From assembly GCA_903828535.1 (NCBI GenBank), contig CAIKMN010000027.1, positions 21,450 through 85,449 on the forward strand: 64,000 bases of DNA. Direction: 5' to 3'. The notes under the pieces were generated by a model, which made no database searches, had not been told where the DNA came from, and was given only the letters and a program-made list of their open reading frames with translations. Source of the stretch: an uncultured Curvibacter sp. Its GTDB lineage: Bacteria > Pseudomonadota > Gammaproteobacteria > Burkholderiales > Burkholderiaceae_C. This document shows, one piece after another, positions 46,527-55,408 of the stretch. The stretch's first letter is position 1. The number at the start of each line of letters is the position of its first letter. The position numbers and the translations under genes were made by a program.

Positions 46527-48683
46527 ATGCTAAGTTTTCAAAAGATTGTGACATGGATGGCGCTCCCGCTGTCCTTGTCTTTCAGCCCCGTTTTTGTCAC
46601 AGCCCAAGTCAACAACGATCCCGCTCACAACGACGTTGTTTTGACCGACATGAGCCGCGCCTTTCAAAAGGGCGAACGCCGCCGATTGACCGAATTGTTG
46701 CCACAGGCGAGGGGTCATGTGCTGGAGCCTTGGGCCGCTTATTGGGAACTGCGCGCCCGCCTTGACGAAGCCAGCACGGTGGAAGTGGAGGCTTTTTTAG
46801 CGCGCTACGCCGGCAGCTATCAAGAGGACCGGTTGCGCAACGATTGGCTCTTGGTGCTGGGGCACCGTCGCGATTGGCAGGGTCTGGCCCAACACCTGCC
46901 CAAGTACCGCATGGGCGACGACAAAGAAGTTCGCTGTTACGACCGCTATGTGGGCTGGTTGAACCGACGCGGCACCAACGAGGCGGCGGCCGCCCTCAAC
47001 AAAGAAGCGGTGCAAGACGTCTTGAGAACTTGGTACAACTTCCGTGAAGCCGATGAAAGCTGTTCATTTGTGGTGCAAAGTTGGCTGGATGCCAAGCTGG
47101 TCAAGCCCGTCGACGTGTGGCGAAAAGCCCGTTTGGCGGCCGAGACGGGCAAAGTCAAAACCGCCAAATTGGCCTTGGACATGGTGGCCACAGCGTCTGA
47201 AATCAACGCGCTCAACGGGTTGTTTGAACAACCCGAGCGCTGGTTGAATGCGGCGACTACGGGCATGAAGGGCCCCTATAAAAGACCGCCTCAGGGCAAC
47301 GCTAAATTGGCTTCCAAACCGAGTTCGAATGGCAAAGGGAAATCGTTCGCACCGCCTCAAAGCATAAGCCCTGAGCTGGCGGTTTTGGCCTTGATTCGCT
47401 TGAGTCAAACCGATGTGGACGCCGCGGCCGATTGGTTGGAAAAGTCTTGGGCCCCCAAGTTGGACCAAGAGCAGTTGAATTGGCTGTGGGGCGAGTTTGG
47501 CAAAGTGGAAGCGCAGCGTCTGCACAGCGGCACCGCCTTGACTTATTACGGTCGGGCCACCCGGCTTGCTTTTTCAGACAAGGCCGAAAAAGACGCCGCC
47601 AGCAGCCCCTTCCCTGAAGACCTATTGGCGTGGCGCGTTCGCGCCGCCTTGCGCGCCGGCGACTGGCCCACTGTTTTGGAAGCCATCAACGCGCTCAGCC
47701 CCTTCGCTCAAAGTGAGCCGGCTTGGGTCTATTGGCGCGCACGCGCGCAATTGGCTTTGGCCAAAACCGAGCTGGAGCGTGAGGGCGCCCGCAGCGCTTT
47801 GCGCGGCTTGGCCAGCCCACGGGGTTTTTATGAGCAATTGGCCGCTGAAGAACTCGGCCAAAAGACAGCCGTGCCAGCCAAGCCGGAACCTTTGACGGCC
47901 GCAGAAAAAGAAGCCGCTCGAAATAACCCCGGCTTAATTCGGGCCTTGGCTGCCATCGACTTGGGTTTGCGCTCCGAAGGCGTGCGCGAGTGGAACTACG
48001 CCACCAACTTGCACAGCCCCGGCGGCATGAGCGACCGCGAGCTGTTGGCCGCCGCCGATTGGGCCTGTGCCAAACTGGTTTTAGACCGCTGCATCAACAC
48101 CAGCGAGCGCACCAAAACCAGCTTCGACTCAGAGCAACGCTACCCCCTACCGCTGCGCGAGGTGGTTTTGAAACGCGCCCAAGAAGTGGGCTTGGACCCC
48201 GCCTATGTGTATGGTTTGATTCGTCAAGAAAGCCGTTTCGTGTCCGACGCACGATCGACCGTCGGCGCCTCCGGTTGGATGCAGGTGATGCCCGCCACTG
48301 CCAAATGGACCGCCAAAAAAATGGGCTTGCAGAATTTCAACCCGACGCAATTGAGCGACCGCGAAACCAACATCGCCATTGGCACCGCTTACTTGAAATA
48401 CGCCTTAGACGACTTCCAAGGCCTCATGCCCTTGGCTGCAGCGGCCTACAACGCGGGCCCCAGCCGCGCCAAATCTTGGCGCCATGGTGCGACCTTGGAG
48501 GGCGCGATTTGGGCAGAAAATGTGCCCTTCAATGAGACCCGAGACTACGTCAAAAAAGTACTGGCCAACACCACCCTTTATGCGGCAATTCTGAGTGGCC
48601 AACCACAATCCTTGAAGGCCCGCCTGAGCACCATTGGCCCGCGCGATGAAAGCCTGCCCGATCCGGTCAAAGACTTGCCTTGA
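46527..48683 (+). CDS. slt: Soluble lytic murein transglycosylase (Slt70-like)
   Basis: A periplasmic enzyme that cleaves MurNAc-GlcNAc bonds to anhydro-MurNAc, the substrate chain that AnmK later recycles. 718 residues from the ATG at 46527, with a signal ending near 'FVTAQ'. A long alpha-superhelical U domain precedes the catalytic SLT domain: 'YVYGLIRQESRFVSDARSTVGASGWMQVMPATAKWTAKKMG' holds the catalytic Glu, then 'AAAYNAGPSRAKSWR'. The track's 46242 start is wrong. Confidence 0.92.
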   Translation: MLSFQKIVTWMALPLSLSFSPVFVTAQVNNDPAHNDVVLTDMSRAFQKGERRRLTELLPQARGHVLEPWAAYWELRARLDEASTVEVEAFLARYAGSYQEDRLRNDWLLVLGHRRDWQGLAQHLPKYRMGDDKEVRCYDRYVGWLNRRGTNEAAAALNKEAVQDVLRTWYNFREADESCSFVVQSWLDAKLVKPVDVWRKARLAAETGKVKTAKLALDMVATASEINALNGLFEQPERWLNAATTGMKGPYKRPPQGNAKLASKPSSNGKGKSFAPPQSISPELAVLALIRLSQTDVDAAADWLEKSWAPKLDQEQLNWLWGEFGKVEAQRLHSGTALTYYGRATRLAFSDKAEKDAASSPFPEDLLAWRVRAALRAGDWPTVLEAINALSPFAQSEPAWVYWRARAQLALAKTELEREGARSALRGLASPRGFYEQLAAEELGQKTAVPAKPEPLTAAEKEAARNNPGLIRALAAIDLGLRSEGVREWNYATNLHSPGGMSDRELLAAADWACAKLVLDRCINTSERTKTSFDSEQRYPLPLREVVLKRAQEVGLDPAYVYGLIRQESRFVSDARSTVGASGWMQVMPATAKWTAKKMGLQNFNPTQLSDRETNIAIGTAYLKYALDDFQGLMPLAAAAYNAGPSRAKSWRHGATLEGAIWAENVPFNETRDYVKKVLANTTLYAAILSGQPQSLKARLSTIGPRDESLPDPVKDLP

Positions 48684-48739
48684 ACGGTGCGCTGATGCAA
48701 GCCCCAACAAACCAGCAAACAACCCCTAGCCTGCCTTCA

Positions 48740-49684
48740 CTAAGCGTCAATTAACCAAGGTTCAGCAGCCACGACTTCTCGCTTGGCCGCACCGCTGCGG
48801 ATCAAATCGTCGACCAAGCTCAAGAGCCAGTCTGTCTGGCTTTGTTCAGGCCTGAGGTGCTGGTGCAGGTTTTGGAAATAGGGCGTTTGAGCGGCCCACT
48901 GCAGCAGGGCCTGCTCTGAAATTTGCTGCCATTCGAGTAGTTTGAATTTGACCAAGACCTTGGCTGCATAGTGGCGGTGCTGGCTCGGGTTCTCCCAAAA
49001 CTTAGCCAAGCGTTGACGCGCACGTTTCAGGGCGGAAGGCAGGTTGTAGAACACGGCACCGTGGCCAGGAATCACGCTGTGGGGCGCCAATTGCTCGATT
49101 AAATTCAGGGTGCTTTCGACTTCGTCAAACGCGTTGTCGCCGTCTAATTCAGGGAAGACCACGCCAAAGCCGTTTTCCCACAAAGCGTCGCCCGCAATCA
49201 AGCAACCATGGTCGGGTTGAAACAACAGCACCGCGGCGTTGTCGTGGCCCGGCGCGGCATGGACTTCCCAGGGCAGACTGCCCAGCGTGACCGTGCTGTT
49301 CGCTTTGAGCAACGCTTGAAACGAAAAACGCGGGCACGCTTGGCCGGTGCGTTGGTAACTCAGTTGAGCCACGTCCCAGTTTTGAGCAGCCTCGGCTTCA
49401 CCCGGTGGAATGGCGGTGATGAGTTCTGGATAGCGCGCTTGCAAGGCCGCATTACCGCCGCAATGGTCGCTGTGCAAATGGGTGTTGAAGACGCGCTCAA
49501 GGGCCTTCCTGGGGCCCAGTGCCTGCTCTACCAGCGCCACAGTTTGTGCGCTGTGGCTGGCGTAACCTGTATCGACCAGCGCGGGGCCCGCGCCGCCTTG
49601 ACTGCGGGGGGCGTCGCTGAATAAAACCCCGTTGGCCGACAACCAACCCCGCTCGAACACCTGAAGATCAGGCGGCAGGCGCAT
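48740..49684 (-). CDS. Metallo-beta-lactamase-fold hydrolase
   Basis: 314 residues from the ATG at 49684, which overlaps the acyl-CoA ligase stop by 17 bases. The zinc motif 'NTHLHSDHCGGNA' lies near 72-84, followed by 'AAPGHDNAAVLLFQPDHGCLIAGDALWENG' and 'VIPGHGAVF'. A C-terminal helical domain (about 215-310) resembles LACTB2/glyoxalase-II-like hydrolases that cleave thioesters. Coupling to an acyl-CoA ligase suggests an acyl-thioester substrate; this is inference. Confidence 0.85.
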   Translation of the reverse strand: MRLPPDLQVFERGWLSANGVLFSDAPRSQGGAGPALVDTGYASHSAQTVALVEQALGPRKALERVFNTHLHSDHCGGNAALQARYPELITAIPPGEAEAAQNWDVAQLSYQRTGQACPRFSFQALLKANSTVTLGSLPWEVHAAPGHDNAAVLLFQPDHGCLIAGDALWENGFGVVFPELDGDNAFDEVESTLNLIEQLAPHSVIPGHGAVFYNLPSALKRARQRLAKFWENPSQHRHYAAKVLVKFKLLEWQQISEQALLQWAAQTPYFQNLHQHLRPEQSQTDWLLSLVDDLIRSGAAKREVVAAEPWLIDA

Positions 49685-51374
49685 CGCGCAACTCACGTCG
49701 CAAAATTTTGCCCACATTGGTTTTGGGCAACTGATCCCGAAACTCAATGTGCTTGGGCTGCTTGTAGCCGGTCAAATTTTGGCGGCAATATTGCTGCACT
49801 TGTTCCAGGGTCAGATGGGGGTCCTTGCGCACCACAAACAACTTGATCGATTCACCTTGTGAGGCGTCAGGCACGCCGACCGCTGCGCATTCCAAAACGC
49901 CGGGGCAGAGCGACACCACCTGCTCCAATTCGTTCGGGAAGACGTTGAAGCCACTCACCAGAATCATGTCTTTTTTGCGATCGACCAAACGCGTGATCCC
50001 TTGCTCATTCATGACGCCAATGTCGCCGGTGCGCATGTAGCCATCGGCGGTGAAGCTCTTTTGGGTCTCTTCGGGTTGCTGGTAATAGCCGACCATCACA
50101 TTCAGGCCGCGGATGCAAACCTCGCCCGTTTGTCCCACGGGCACGTCGTCGCCCGCCTCGTCTTTGATGGCGATGTCGATGCTCGGCAACGGCACACCGA
50201 TGTTGCCCGAGAAGGTCGTGCTGTTGACGGGGTTGTTGGTGCCAACGGCGCAAGTTTCGCTCATTCCCCAGCCCTCAATCATGGTGGAGCCGGTCAACGC
50301 TTGCCATTCTTTGGCCGTGCCCTCTGAGGCCGCCATGCCACCCGCCTGTGAAACGCAGAGGCTTGTGAAATCAATGGTTTTGAAATCGGGGTGTGCCATC
50401 AAAGCGTTGAACAAGGTGTTCACAGCGGGCAACAAATGAAACGGTCGTTTTTTCAGGGTTTTGATGAACTTGCCGATGTCCCGCGGATTCGGAATCAACG
50501 TCAAGTGCGAACCTTGTCGAATGGCCAACAAAGACAAGGTCAGCGCGAAGATGTGGTACAGCGGCAGCGCAGCCACGCTGTTGATTTTGGTGGGGTCGCC
50601 GATGCGAACCAAGGCCGGGCTGAACCAAGCCTCGGCTTGCAGGGTGGCGGCCACGATGTTGCGTTGCGTCAGCATCGCCCCTTTGGACAGGCCGGTTGTG
50701 CCCCCGGTGTATTGCAAGAACGCAATTGAATCGAGCGTGGTGCCGTGCGGTTTGAGTTTGAGCGTGCGGCCTTTGCTTTGTGCGTCTTGCCAGCGGTGTA
50801 TGGACAAAGGCTTGTGCGGGGGCGCTTCGTTTTGCCAAGAATACGCCGGCACCATTTTGGCCAGGTTCTTGACCGCAAAGTTGATCCACGCACCGAACAG
50901 CGCGCCTAATTCGTCGCCCATCTTGGTCACGACAATGTGCTGAATGGAAGTCTTGTGCACCACTTGCGCCAAAGTAGCGCAGAAGTTTTCCAAGATCACA
51001 ATCGCGGTGGCGCCAGAGTCGTTCAGTTGGTGCTCCAGCTCGCGCGGGGTGTAAAGCGGATTCACGTTCACGCAGGTGAAGCCAGCGCGCAAAACGCCGG
51101 TCATGCTGATGGTGAATTGCGGCACATTCGGCAGCATGATGGCGACGCGAGCGCCCGCTGCCAAGCCCAGCGATTGAAGCCAAGCGGCCAGGGCTTTGGA
51201 GCGTGCATCGACCTCGCCAAAGCGCATCCATTGCTCCATGCAGACACTGAAAGGCAGGCTCGAATGGCGGGCAAAACATTCGTCAAAAAATGCAGGCAAT
51301 GAGGCGTATTGCTCGGGGTTCACTTCATGGGGAACGCCTTGGGGGTAATGCTGAAACCAGATTTTTTCTTTAGC
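49668..51374 (-). CDS. fadD: Long-chain fatty-acid CoA ligase
   Basis: AMP-forming ligase that activates fatty acids at the inner membrane. I prefer the GTG at 51374, nine bases after GAGGAG, giving 568 residues; the track's ATG at 51410 lacks a ribosome site. Motifs are 'LQYTGGTTGLSKGAML' (P-loop), 'GWGMSETCA' and 'DGYMRTGDIGVMNEQGITRLVDRKKDMILVSGFNVFP'. It heads a two-gene unit with the MBL-fold hydrolase. Confidence 0.92.
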   Translation of the reverse strand, partial: AKEKIWFQHYPQGVPHEVNPEQYASLPAFFDECFARHSSLPFSVCMEQWMRFGEVDARSKALAAWLQSLGLAAGARVAIMLPNVPQFTISMTGVLRAGFTCVNVNPLYTPRELEHQLNDSGATAIVILENFCATLAQVVHKTSIQHIVVTKMGDELGALFGAWINFAVKNLAKMVPAYSWQNEAPPHKPLSIHRWQDAQSKGRTLKLKPHGTTLDSIAFLQYTGGTTGLSKGAMLTQRNIVAATLQAEAWFSPALVRIGDPTKINSVAALPLYHIFALTLSLLAIRQGSHLTLIPNPRDIGKFIKTLKKRPFHLLPAVNTLFNALMAHPDFKTIDFTSLCVSQAGGMAASEGTAKEWQALTGSTMIEGWGMSETCAVGTNNPVNSTTFSGNIGVPLPSIDIAIKDEAGDDVPVGQTGEVCIRGLNVMVGYYQQPEETQKSFTADGYMRTGDIGVMNEQGITRLVDRKKDMILVSGFNVFPNELEQVVSLCPGVLECAAVGVPDASQGESIKLFVVRKDPHLTLEQVQQYCRQNLTGYKQPKHIEFRDQLPKTNVGKILRRELRDAPAA

Positions 51375-51411
51375 CACGGACGATGTCTCCTCGTTTTTGT
51401 TGCGGCCCATT

Positions 51412-52035
51412 CTAGGGCGATTGAGGCTTTTGAGGCTCAGGGTTTGCCGCTGTTTTGTGGGGTTTTTTATGGGTGTGAATCAGTCGGGTGGCCTTGTCCA
51501 TTTCGCCGGCCAATAAGTCTGGAACCGCCTTCAAGGTGCGGTCAATGCAAGCATGGATGGCTTCGCGCTGATCGGGCGCTGGTTTCTTTAACACCCAATT
51601 CACGACTTCAGCCTTGTCGCCGGGGTGACCAATGCCCAGTCGAAGTCGCCAATATTGGTCACTGCCGAGTTGGGCATGGATATCGCGCAGCCCGTTGTGC
51701 CCCGCATGGCTGCCGCCTTTTTTGAGTTTGGCCTCGCCGGGTGCCACATCCAACTCGTCGTGCACCACCAAAATATTTTCAGGCGCAATTTTGAAAAACT
51801 TGGCCAGTCCGGCGACGGATTTGCCCGACAAGTTCATGAAGGTTTGAGGCGCCAACAACCAAACTGTTTCGCCTTTAATTTGCGTGCGGGCCATCAAGGC
51901 CTGAAGTTTGGCATCGGGCTGTAAAGGGACCTTGAGTTGTTCGGCCAGCGCGTCGATCCACCAAAACCCAGCGTTGTGTCGCGTGCCCTGGTATTCAAAG
52001 CCTGGATTGCCCAGGCCCACAAAGAGTTTGATCAT
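51412..52035 (-). CDS. pth: Peptidyl-tRNA hydrolase
   Basis: Releases peptides from stalled peptidyl-tRNA. 207 residues from the ATG at 52035 ([12 protein letters not shown]). Catalytic His in '[12 protein letters not shown]'; also '[15 protein letters not shown]', '[29 protein letters not shown]'. The C-terminal tail is Lys/Pro-rich ([19 protein letters not shown]). It follows rplY, a common order, but a terminator lies between them. Confidence 0.95.
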   Translation of the reverse strand: MIKLFVGLGNPGFEYQGTRHNAGFWWIDALAEQLKVPLQPDAKLQALMARTQIKGETVWLLAPQTFMNLSGKSVAGLAKFFKIAPENILVVHDELDVAPGEAKLKKGGSHAGHNGLRDIHAQLGSDQYWRLRLGIGHPGDKAEVVNWVLKKPAPDQREAIHACIDRTLKAVPDLLAGEMDKATRLIHTHKKPHKTAANPEPQKPQSP

Positions 52036-52071
52036 GGCTGAATTATCAAGGAGAAGGCAAGCGCCAGGCGT

Positions 52072-52118
52072 AAAAAAGCCCACCGAAGTGGGCCTTTAAG
52101 ACCTGCGACCCGCAGGTC
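52072..52118 (-). terminator. Tandem hairpins terminating rplY
   Basis: On the minus strand GACCTGCG/CGCAGGTC (52100-52118, eight base pairs, three-base loop) comes first. A GCCCAC/GTGGGC hairpin (52078-52093) with a stable TTCG loop then follows and leads into six T (52072-52077). The second is a classic intrinsic terminator; the first may assist or act as an RNA end. Confidence 0.9.
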
Positions 52119-52127
52119 AAAGCGAAC

Positions 52128-52748
52128 TTATTTTTTGCCTTTTTTGGCAGGTGCAGCGGGCGCAGCAGCGGGTGCGGCTTCTTCTTCCACTGGGTTCACC
52201 ACCGACACCAAAACGGGGTTGGTCTTGCCATGGGTGATGGGGACCACGCCCTTGGGCAAGGTGATGTCGTTCAGGTGCAAAGAAACGCCTTTTTTCAGTT
52301 GGCTCAAATCAACCGCGATGAATTCGGGCAAATCAGCAGGCAAGCAACGCACTTCGAGTTCGGACACGATGTGGTTGATCATGCACTTGTCCACTTTCAC
52401 GGCAGAAGATTCGTCTTCACCGCTGAAGTGCAAGGGCACCTTCAGATTCATCTTGGTGGTGGCATCGACGCGTTGGAAGTCAATGTGCAACACCAGTTGT
52501 TTGAAGGGGTGGTATTGCACGTCGCGCAACAACACTTTGGTTTCTTGGCCGTTCAGTGACATGTCCAGCACGGTGGCGTGGAAGGCTTCCTTTTTCAAGG
52601 CGTGCCACAGGGCGTTGTGATCGAGTTCGATCAGCTGGGGTTCGAGGCCAGCACCACCGTAAACGATACCGGGCGTGCGGCCCGTAATGCGCAGACGGCG
52701 GCTCGCACCCGTACCTTGCTTAGCGCGCTCAAAAGCGACAAATTTCAT
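52128..52748 (-). CDS. rplY: 50S ribosomal protein L25 (CTC form)
   Basis: 5S-rRNA-binding protein, 206 residues from the ATG at 52748. The N-terminal L25 domain has '[25 protein letters not shown]', and the C-terminal TL5/CTC domain '[24 protein letters not shown]' makes it longer than E. coli L25 (94). The tail is Ala/Pro/Lys-rich ([15 protein letters not shown]). It lies 64 bases below prs, probably in the same transcript. Confidence 0.95.
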   Translation of the reverse strand: MKFVAFERAKQGTGASRRLRITGRTPGIVYGGAGLEPQLIELDHNALWHALKKEAFHATVLDMSLNGQETKVLLRDVQYHPFKQLVLHIDFQRVDATTKMNLKVPLHFSGEDESSAVKVDKCMINHIVSELEVRCLPADLPEFIAVDLSQLKKGVSLHLNDITLPKGVVPITHGKTNPVLVSVVNPVEEEAAPAAAPAAPAKKGKK

Positions 52749-52812
52749 GATTAACTCCACTTGGGGCAGACCGCGACCAGTACCGCCCTGATTTAAAAAA
52801 TGCTCTCTAGAT

Positions 52813-53787
52813 TCAGAACAAATTGTCTTGATCTGAGAACAGGCTCATCACCGACTCACCGCGTGAAATCCGCTGGATCGTTTCGGCGATCAAGGGAGCC
52901 ACGGAAAGTTGGCGAACTCTTCCGCACGCTTTGGCGGCGTCCGACAAAGGAATGGTGTTGGTCACCACCACCTCGTCGAGCACCGAGCCGCGTGCGATGC
53001 GCTCAATGGCAGGCCCCGACAAAATCGGGTGCGTGCAATAGGCATAAACTTGTTTGGCGCCACGCTGCTTGAGCACTTCGGCCGCTTTGACCAAGGTGCC
53101 GGCGGTGTCGATCATGTCGTCCATGATGACGCAGTTGCGGCCTTCGATGTCACCGATCACGTGCATCACTTCGCTCACGTTGGCTTTGGGGCGGCGCTTG
53201 TCGATGATGGCCAAATCGCAACCGAGCTGCTTGGCCAAGGCGCGCGCGCGCACCACACCGCCCACGTCGGGCGAAACGACGATCAGGTTTTCGTAATTCT
53301 TTTGACGCAAGTCGCCCAGCAAAATGGGCGAGGCGTAAATATTGTCGACCGGAATGTCAAAGAAACCTTGAATTTGGTCCGCGTGCAAATCCATCGTTAA
53401 AACGCTGGAAACGCCCACGGTTTGCAGCAAGTTGGCGACCACTTTGGCCGAGATGGGCACACGGCTCGAGCGAGGGCGACGGTCTTGGCGGGCGTAACCG
53501 AAATAGGGAATCACCGCGCAAATGCGCTCAGCGGAGGCGCGCTTCAAGGCGTCCACCATGATGAGCAATTCCATCAGGTTTTCGTTGGTGGGAGCGCAAG
53601 TGGATTGCACGACAAAGATGTCGCGGGCACGCACGTTTTGTTTGAGTTCTACAGTGACTTCGCCGTCCGAGAAGCGGCCGATGTCTGCCTTGCCCAAGGT
53701 CGTACCCAAATGCTGGGCCACTTCTTCCGCCAAACTGGGGTTGGCGTTGCCCGTGAAAACCATGAAATCGGAATGAGAGGCTTGCAT
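52813..53787 (-). CDS. prs: Ribose-phosphate pyrophosphokinase
   Basis: Makes PRPP for nucleotide, His and Trp synthesis. 324 residues from the ATG at 53787; the track's extra 45 residues are translated tRNA. Motifs: '[12 protein letters not shown]' region, '[23 protein letters not shown]' and the PRPP loop '[20 protein letters not shown]'. It follows tRNA-Gln and ispE, the usual betaproteobacterial order. Confidence 0.96.
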   Translation of the reverse strand: MQASHSDFMVFTGNANPSLAEEVAQHLGTTLGKADIGRFSDGEVTVELKQNVRARDIFVVQSTCAPTNENLMELLIMVDALKRASAERICAVIPYFGYARQDRRPRSSRVPISAKVVANLLQTVGVSSVLTMDLHADQIQGFFDIPVDNIYASPILLGDLRQKNYENLIVVSPDVGGVVRARALAKQLGCDLAIIDKRRPKANVSEVMHVIGDIEGRNCVIMDDMIDTAGTLVKAAEVLKQRGAKQVYAYCTHPILSGPAIERIARGSVLDEVVVTNTIPLSDAAKACGRVRQLSVAPLIAETIQRISRGESVMSLFSDQDNLF

Positions 53788-53819
53788 GGGCAATAACTGT
53801 TGGTGCTTAGCGAATAAAT

Positions 53820-53896
53820 TGGCAGGGGAAGAAGGATTCGAACCTTCGCATGCCGGAATCAAAATCCGGTGCCTTAACCAGCTTGGCGACTCCCCT
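53820..53896 (-). tRNA. tRNA-Gln (anticodon TTG)
   Basis: The minus strand starts AGGGGAG TC GCC, has a D loop, then CCGGATTTTGATTCCGG with anticodon TTG, T arm GAAGGTTCGAATCCTTC, and ends with encoded CCA. The acceptor AGGGGAG pairs with TTCCCCT (one G-T). 77 bases. Its first two bases are the last two sense-strand bases of the ispE stop codon, so it must be processed from the ispE-prs transcript. Confidence 0.96.
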
Positions 53897-54758
53897 ACAC
53901 GAAACCCTCTTTGGGTGCCCAACCGACCAGCGGATGAACAGCCAAATTACTGCATTGCTTGATTGTCCAGCCCTTTGGGGCCGTTGAGACATCAAGAGAT
54001 CTAGACCCGGGCGCAAAAACAGCACTGCCAGAGCCGGTCATTCTGCCTTGTAAACCTTGGTCTGCCAACCACCGCAGTGCTTGGCTGATTTCAGGACAAA
54101 GCCGCTCAGCTACTGGTTGCAACACGTTAGAGCCAAAGCCATAATGATCTGCAGCAAAGCCCGAGATTATAGCAGCGGGTTTTTGTCGTTCCAAGCCCGG
54201 GTCAGAAAAAATTTTGGCGGTGGCCAAGCCGGCCTCAGGCTTGATGACCCAGAAAGTTTGCGGGGGCAGGGCGGCCTCCCCCATCAGGGGTGAAATTTCG
54301 TCGCCAATGCCTTCGACCCAGGCGTTGCGGCCGTGGATGAAAAAAGGCACATCGGCCCCCAGTTGTAGCGCCAGTTGGGCCAACACGGGGACGCTCAAGT
54401 GGAGTCCCCACAAATGGTTCAAGGCCAACAAGGTGCTGGCCGCGTCGGAAGAGCCGCCCCCCAAACCCGCTTGAGCCGGCAGGTTCTTTTGTACCGAAAT
54501 GTGCGCGCCTGCTTTGACGTGGGCAAAGCGCTGCAACAACCTGGCGGCCCGAACGATCAGGTCGTCCTCGGGGAGGGGAACATTCAAATCGGTGCGGCTA
54601 ATTTGTCCGTCGCTGCGCCATTCAAAATGCAAAACATCCGACCAATCGAGCAGCATAAAAACCGATTGCAACAGGTGATAGCCATCGTCACGGCGGCCGG
54701 TGATGTGCAAAAACAGATTCAGCTTGGCGGGGGCAGGAACGTCGTACAAGGCCTTCAT
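53895..54758 (-). CDS. ispE: 4-diphosphocytidyl-2-C-methyl-D-erythritol kinase
   Basis: GHMP kinase of the MEP isoprenoid pathway. 287 residues from the ATG at 54758. '[27 protein letters not shown]' at the N-terminus and the ATP loop '[20 protein letters not shown]' near 100; C-terminal '[12 protein letters not shown]'. The stop TAG overlaps the tRNA-Gln 5' end. It follows lolB by 29 bases. Confidence 0.95.
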   Translation of the reverse strand: MKALYDVPAPAKLNLFLHITGRRDDGYHLLQSVFMLLDWSDVLHFEWRSDGQISRTDLNVPLPEDDLIVRAARLLQRFAHVKAGAHISVQKNLPAQAGLGGGSSDAASTLLALNHLWGLHLSVPVLAQLALQLGADVPFFIHGRNAWVEGIGDEISPLMGEAALPPQTFWVIKPEAGLATAKIFSDPGLERQKPAAIISGFAADHYGFGSNVLQPVAERLCPEISQALRWLADQGLQGRMTGSGSAVFAPGSRSLDVSTAPKGWTIKQCSNLAVHPLVGWAPKEGFV

Positions 54759-54787
54759 GGTCGGCATTATCGATGCTGAGGCGTTGT

Positions 54788-55408
54788 TTATCGGTCCAAC
54801 ACCAATCGCAAATCGATGTCGGGCGCCAAGGTGGCAGGGACAGACGCGTCAGGGTCAACGCTCAAACGCTGGGCGCGCAACTTGCCGCTGCTGAACTGCG
54901 ACAGGTCGACCCGCCACCCCGCGACGGCGGTTGGTTTGCCTTGCAGCCAATCAAACAGCGCCGCAAAAGGCAGACCGGAGACGGGGGTGTGGCTGAGCAG
55001 CGCATCCATCGAATCAAATGGCCGAGGCGCAAGGCCCGGCCCTTGCCCCGAGCCCGGCCCAGTTCCTGTGTTGAGTTCGTTGGACAGCAAAACGGCGCCT
55101 TGGGTGCCCCAGTCCAACCTGGCCACGGTGCTGCCCAAGGGGCTCAAGAGCAACCAAGTGCCTTGATCGGCGGAGCCGCTCAACTCGAAGTTGGCGCTGA
55201 ACGAGGTGTTTTTTTCAGGCTCGGCGGAGGTGACCTTCAGAGACAAACGCCCCGCCCATTCGCCGCCCCCCGATCCACCCTTTGGGCCTGAGTTCGGCGT
55301 TGGTTTGGGGTTCAGCGAGGTGGCGCAGCCGCCCAAGGCCAAAAGCAGAGAAACAATCAGTGGCCAGAAAAAACGTCGCGTGATGGGCAGCTTGGCGGCC
55401 AACATCAA
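54788..55408 (-). CDS. lolB: Outer-membrane lipoprotein insertion factor LolB
   Basis: Receives lipoproteins from LolA and places them in the outer membrane. 206 residues; the lipobox LALGGC puts lipidated Cys at 28. 'GEWAGRLSLKV', 'SFSANFELSGSADQGTWLLLSPLGSTVARLDW' and 'LFDWLQGKP' are typical. It overlaps the TPR gene by four bases and precedes ispE. Confidence 0.9.
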   Translation of the reverse strand: MMLAAKLPITRRFFWPLIVSLLLALGGCATSLNPKPTPNSGPKGGSGGGEWAGRLSLKVTSAEPEKNTSFSANFELSGSADQGTWLLLSPLGSTVARLDWGTQGAVLLSNELNTGTGPGSGQGPGLAPRPFDSMDALLSHTPVSGLPFAALFDWLQGKPTAVAGWRVDLSQFSSGKLRAQRLSVDPDASVPATLAPDIDLRLVLDR

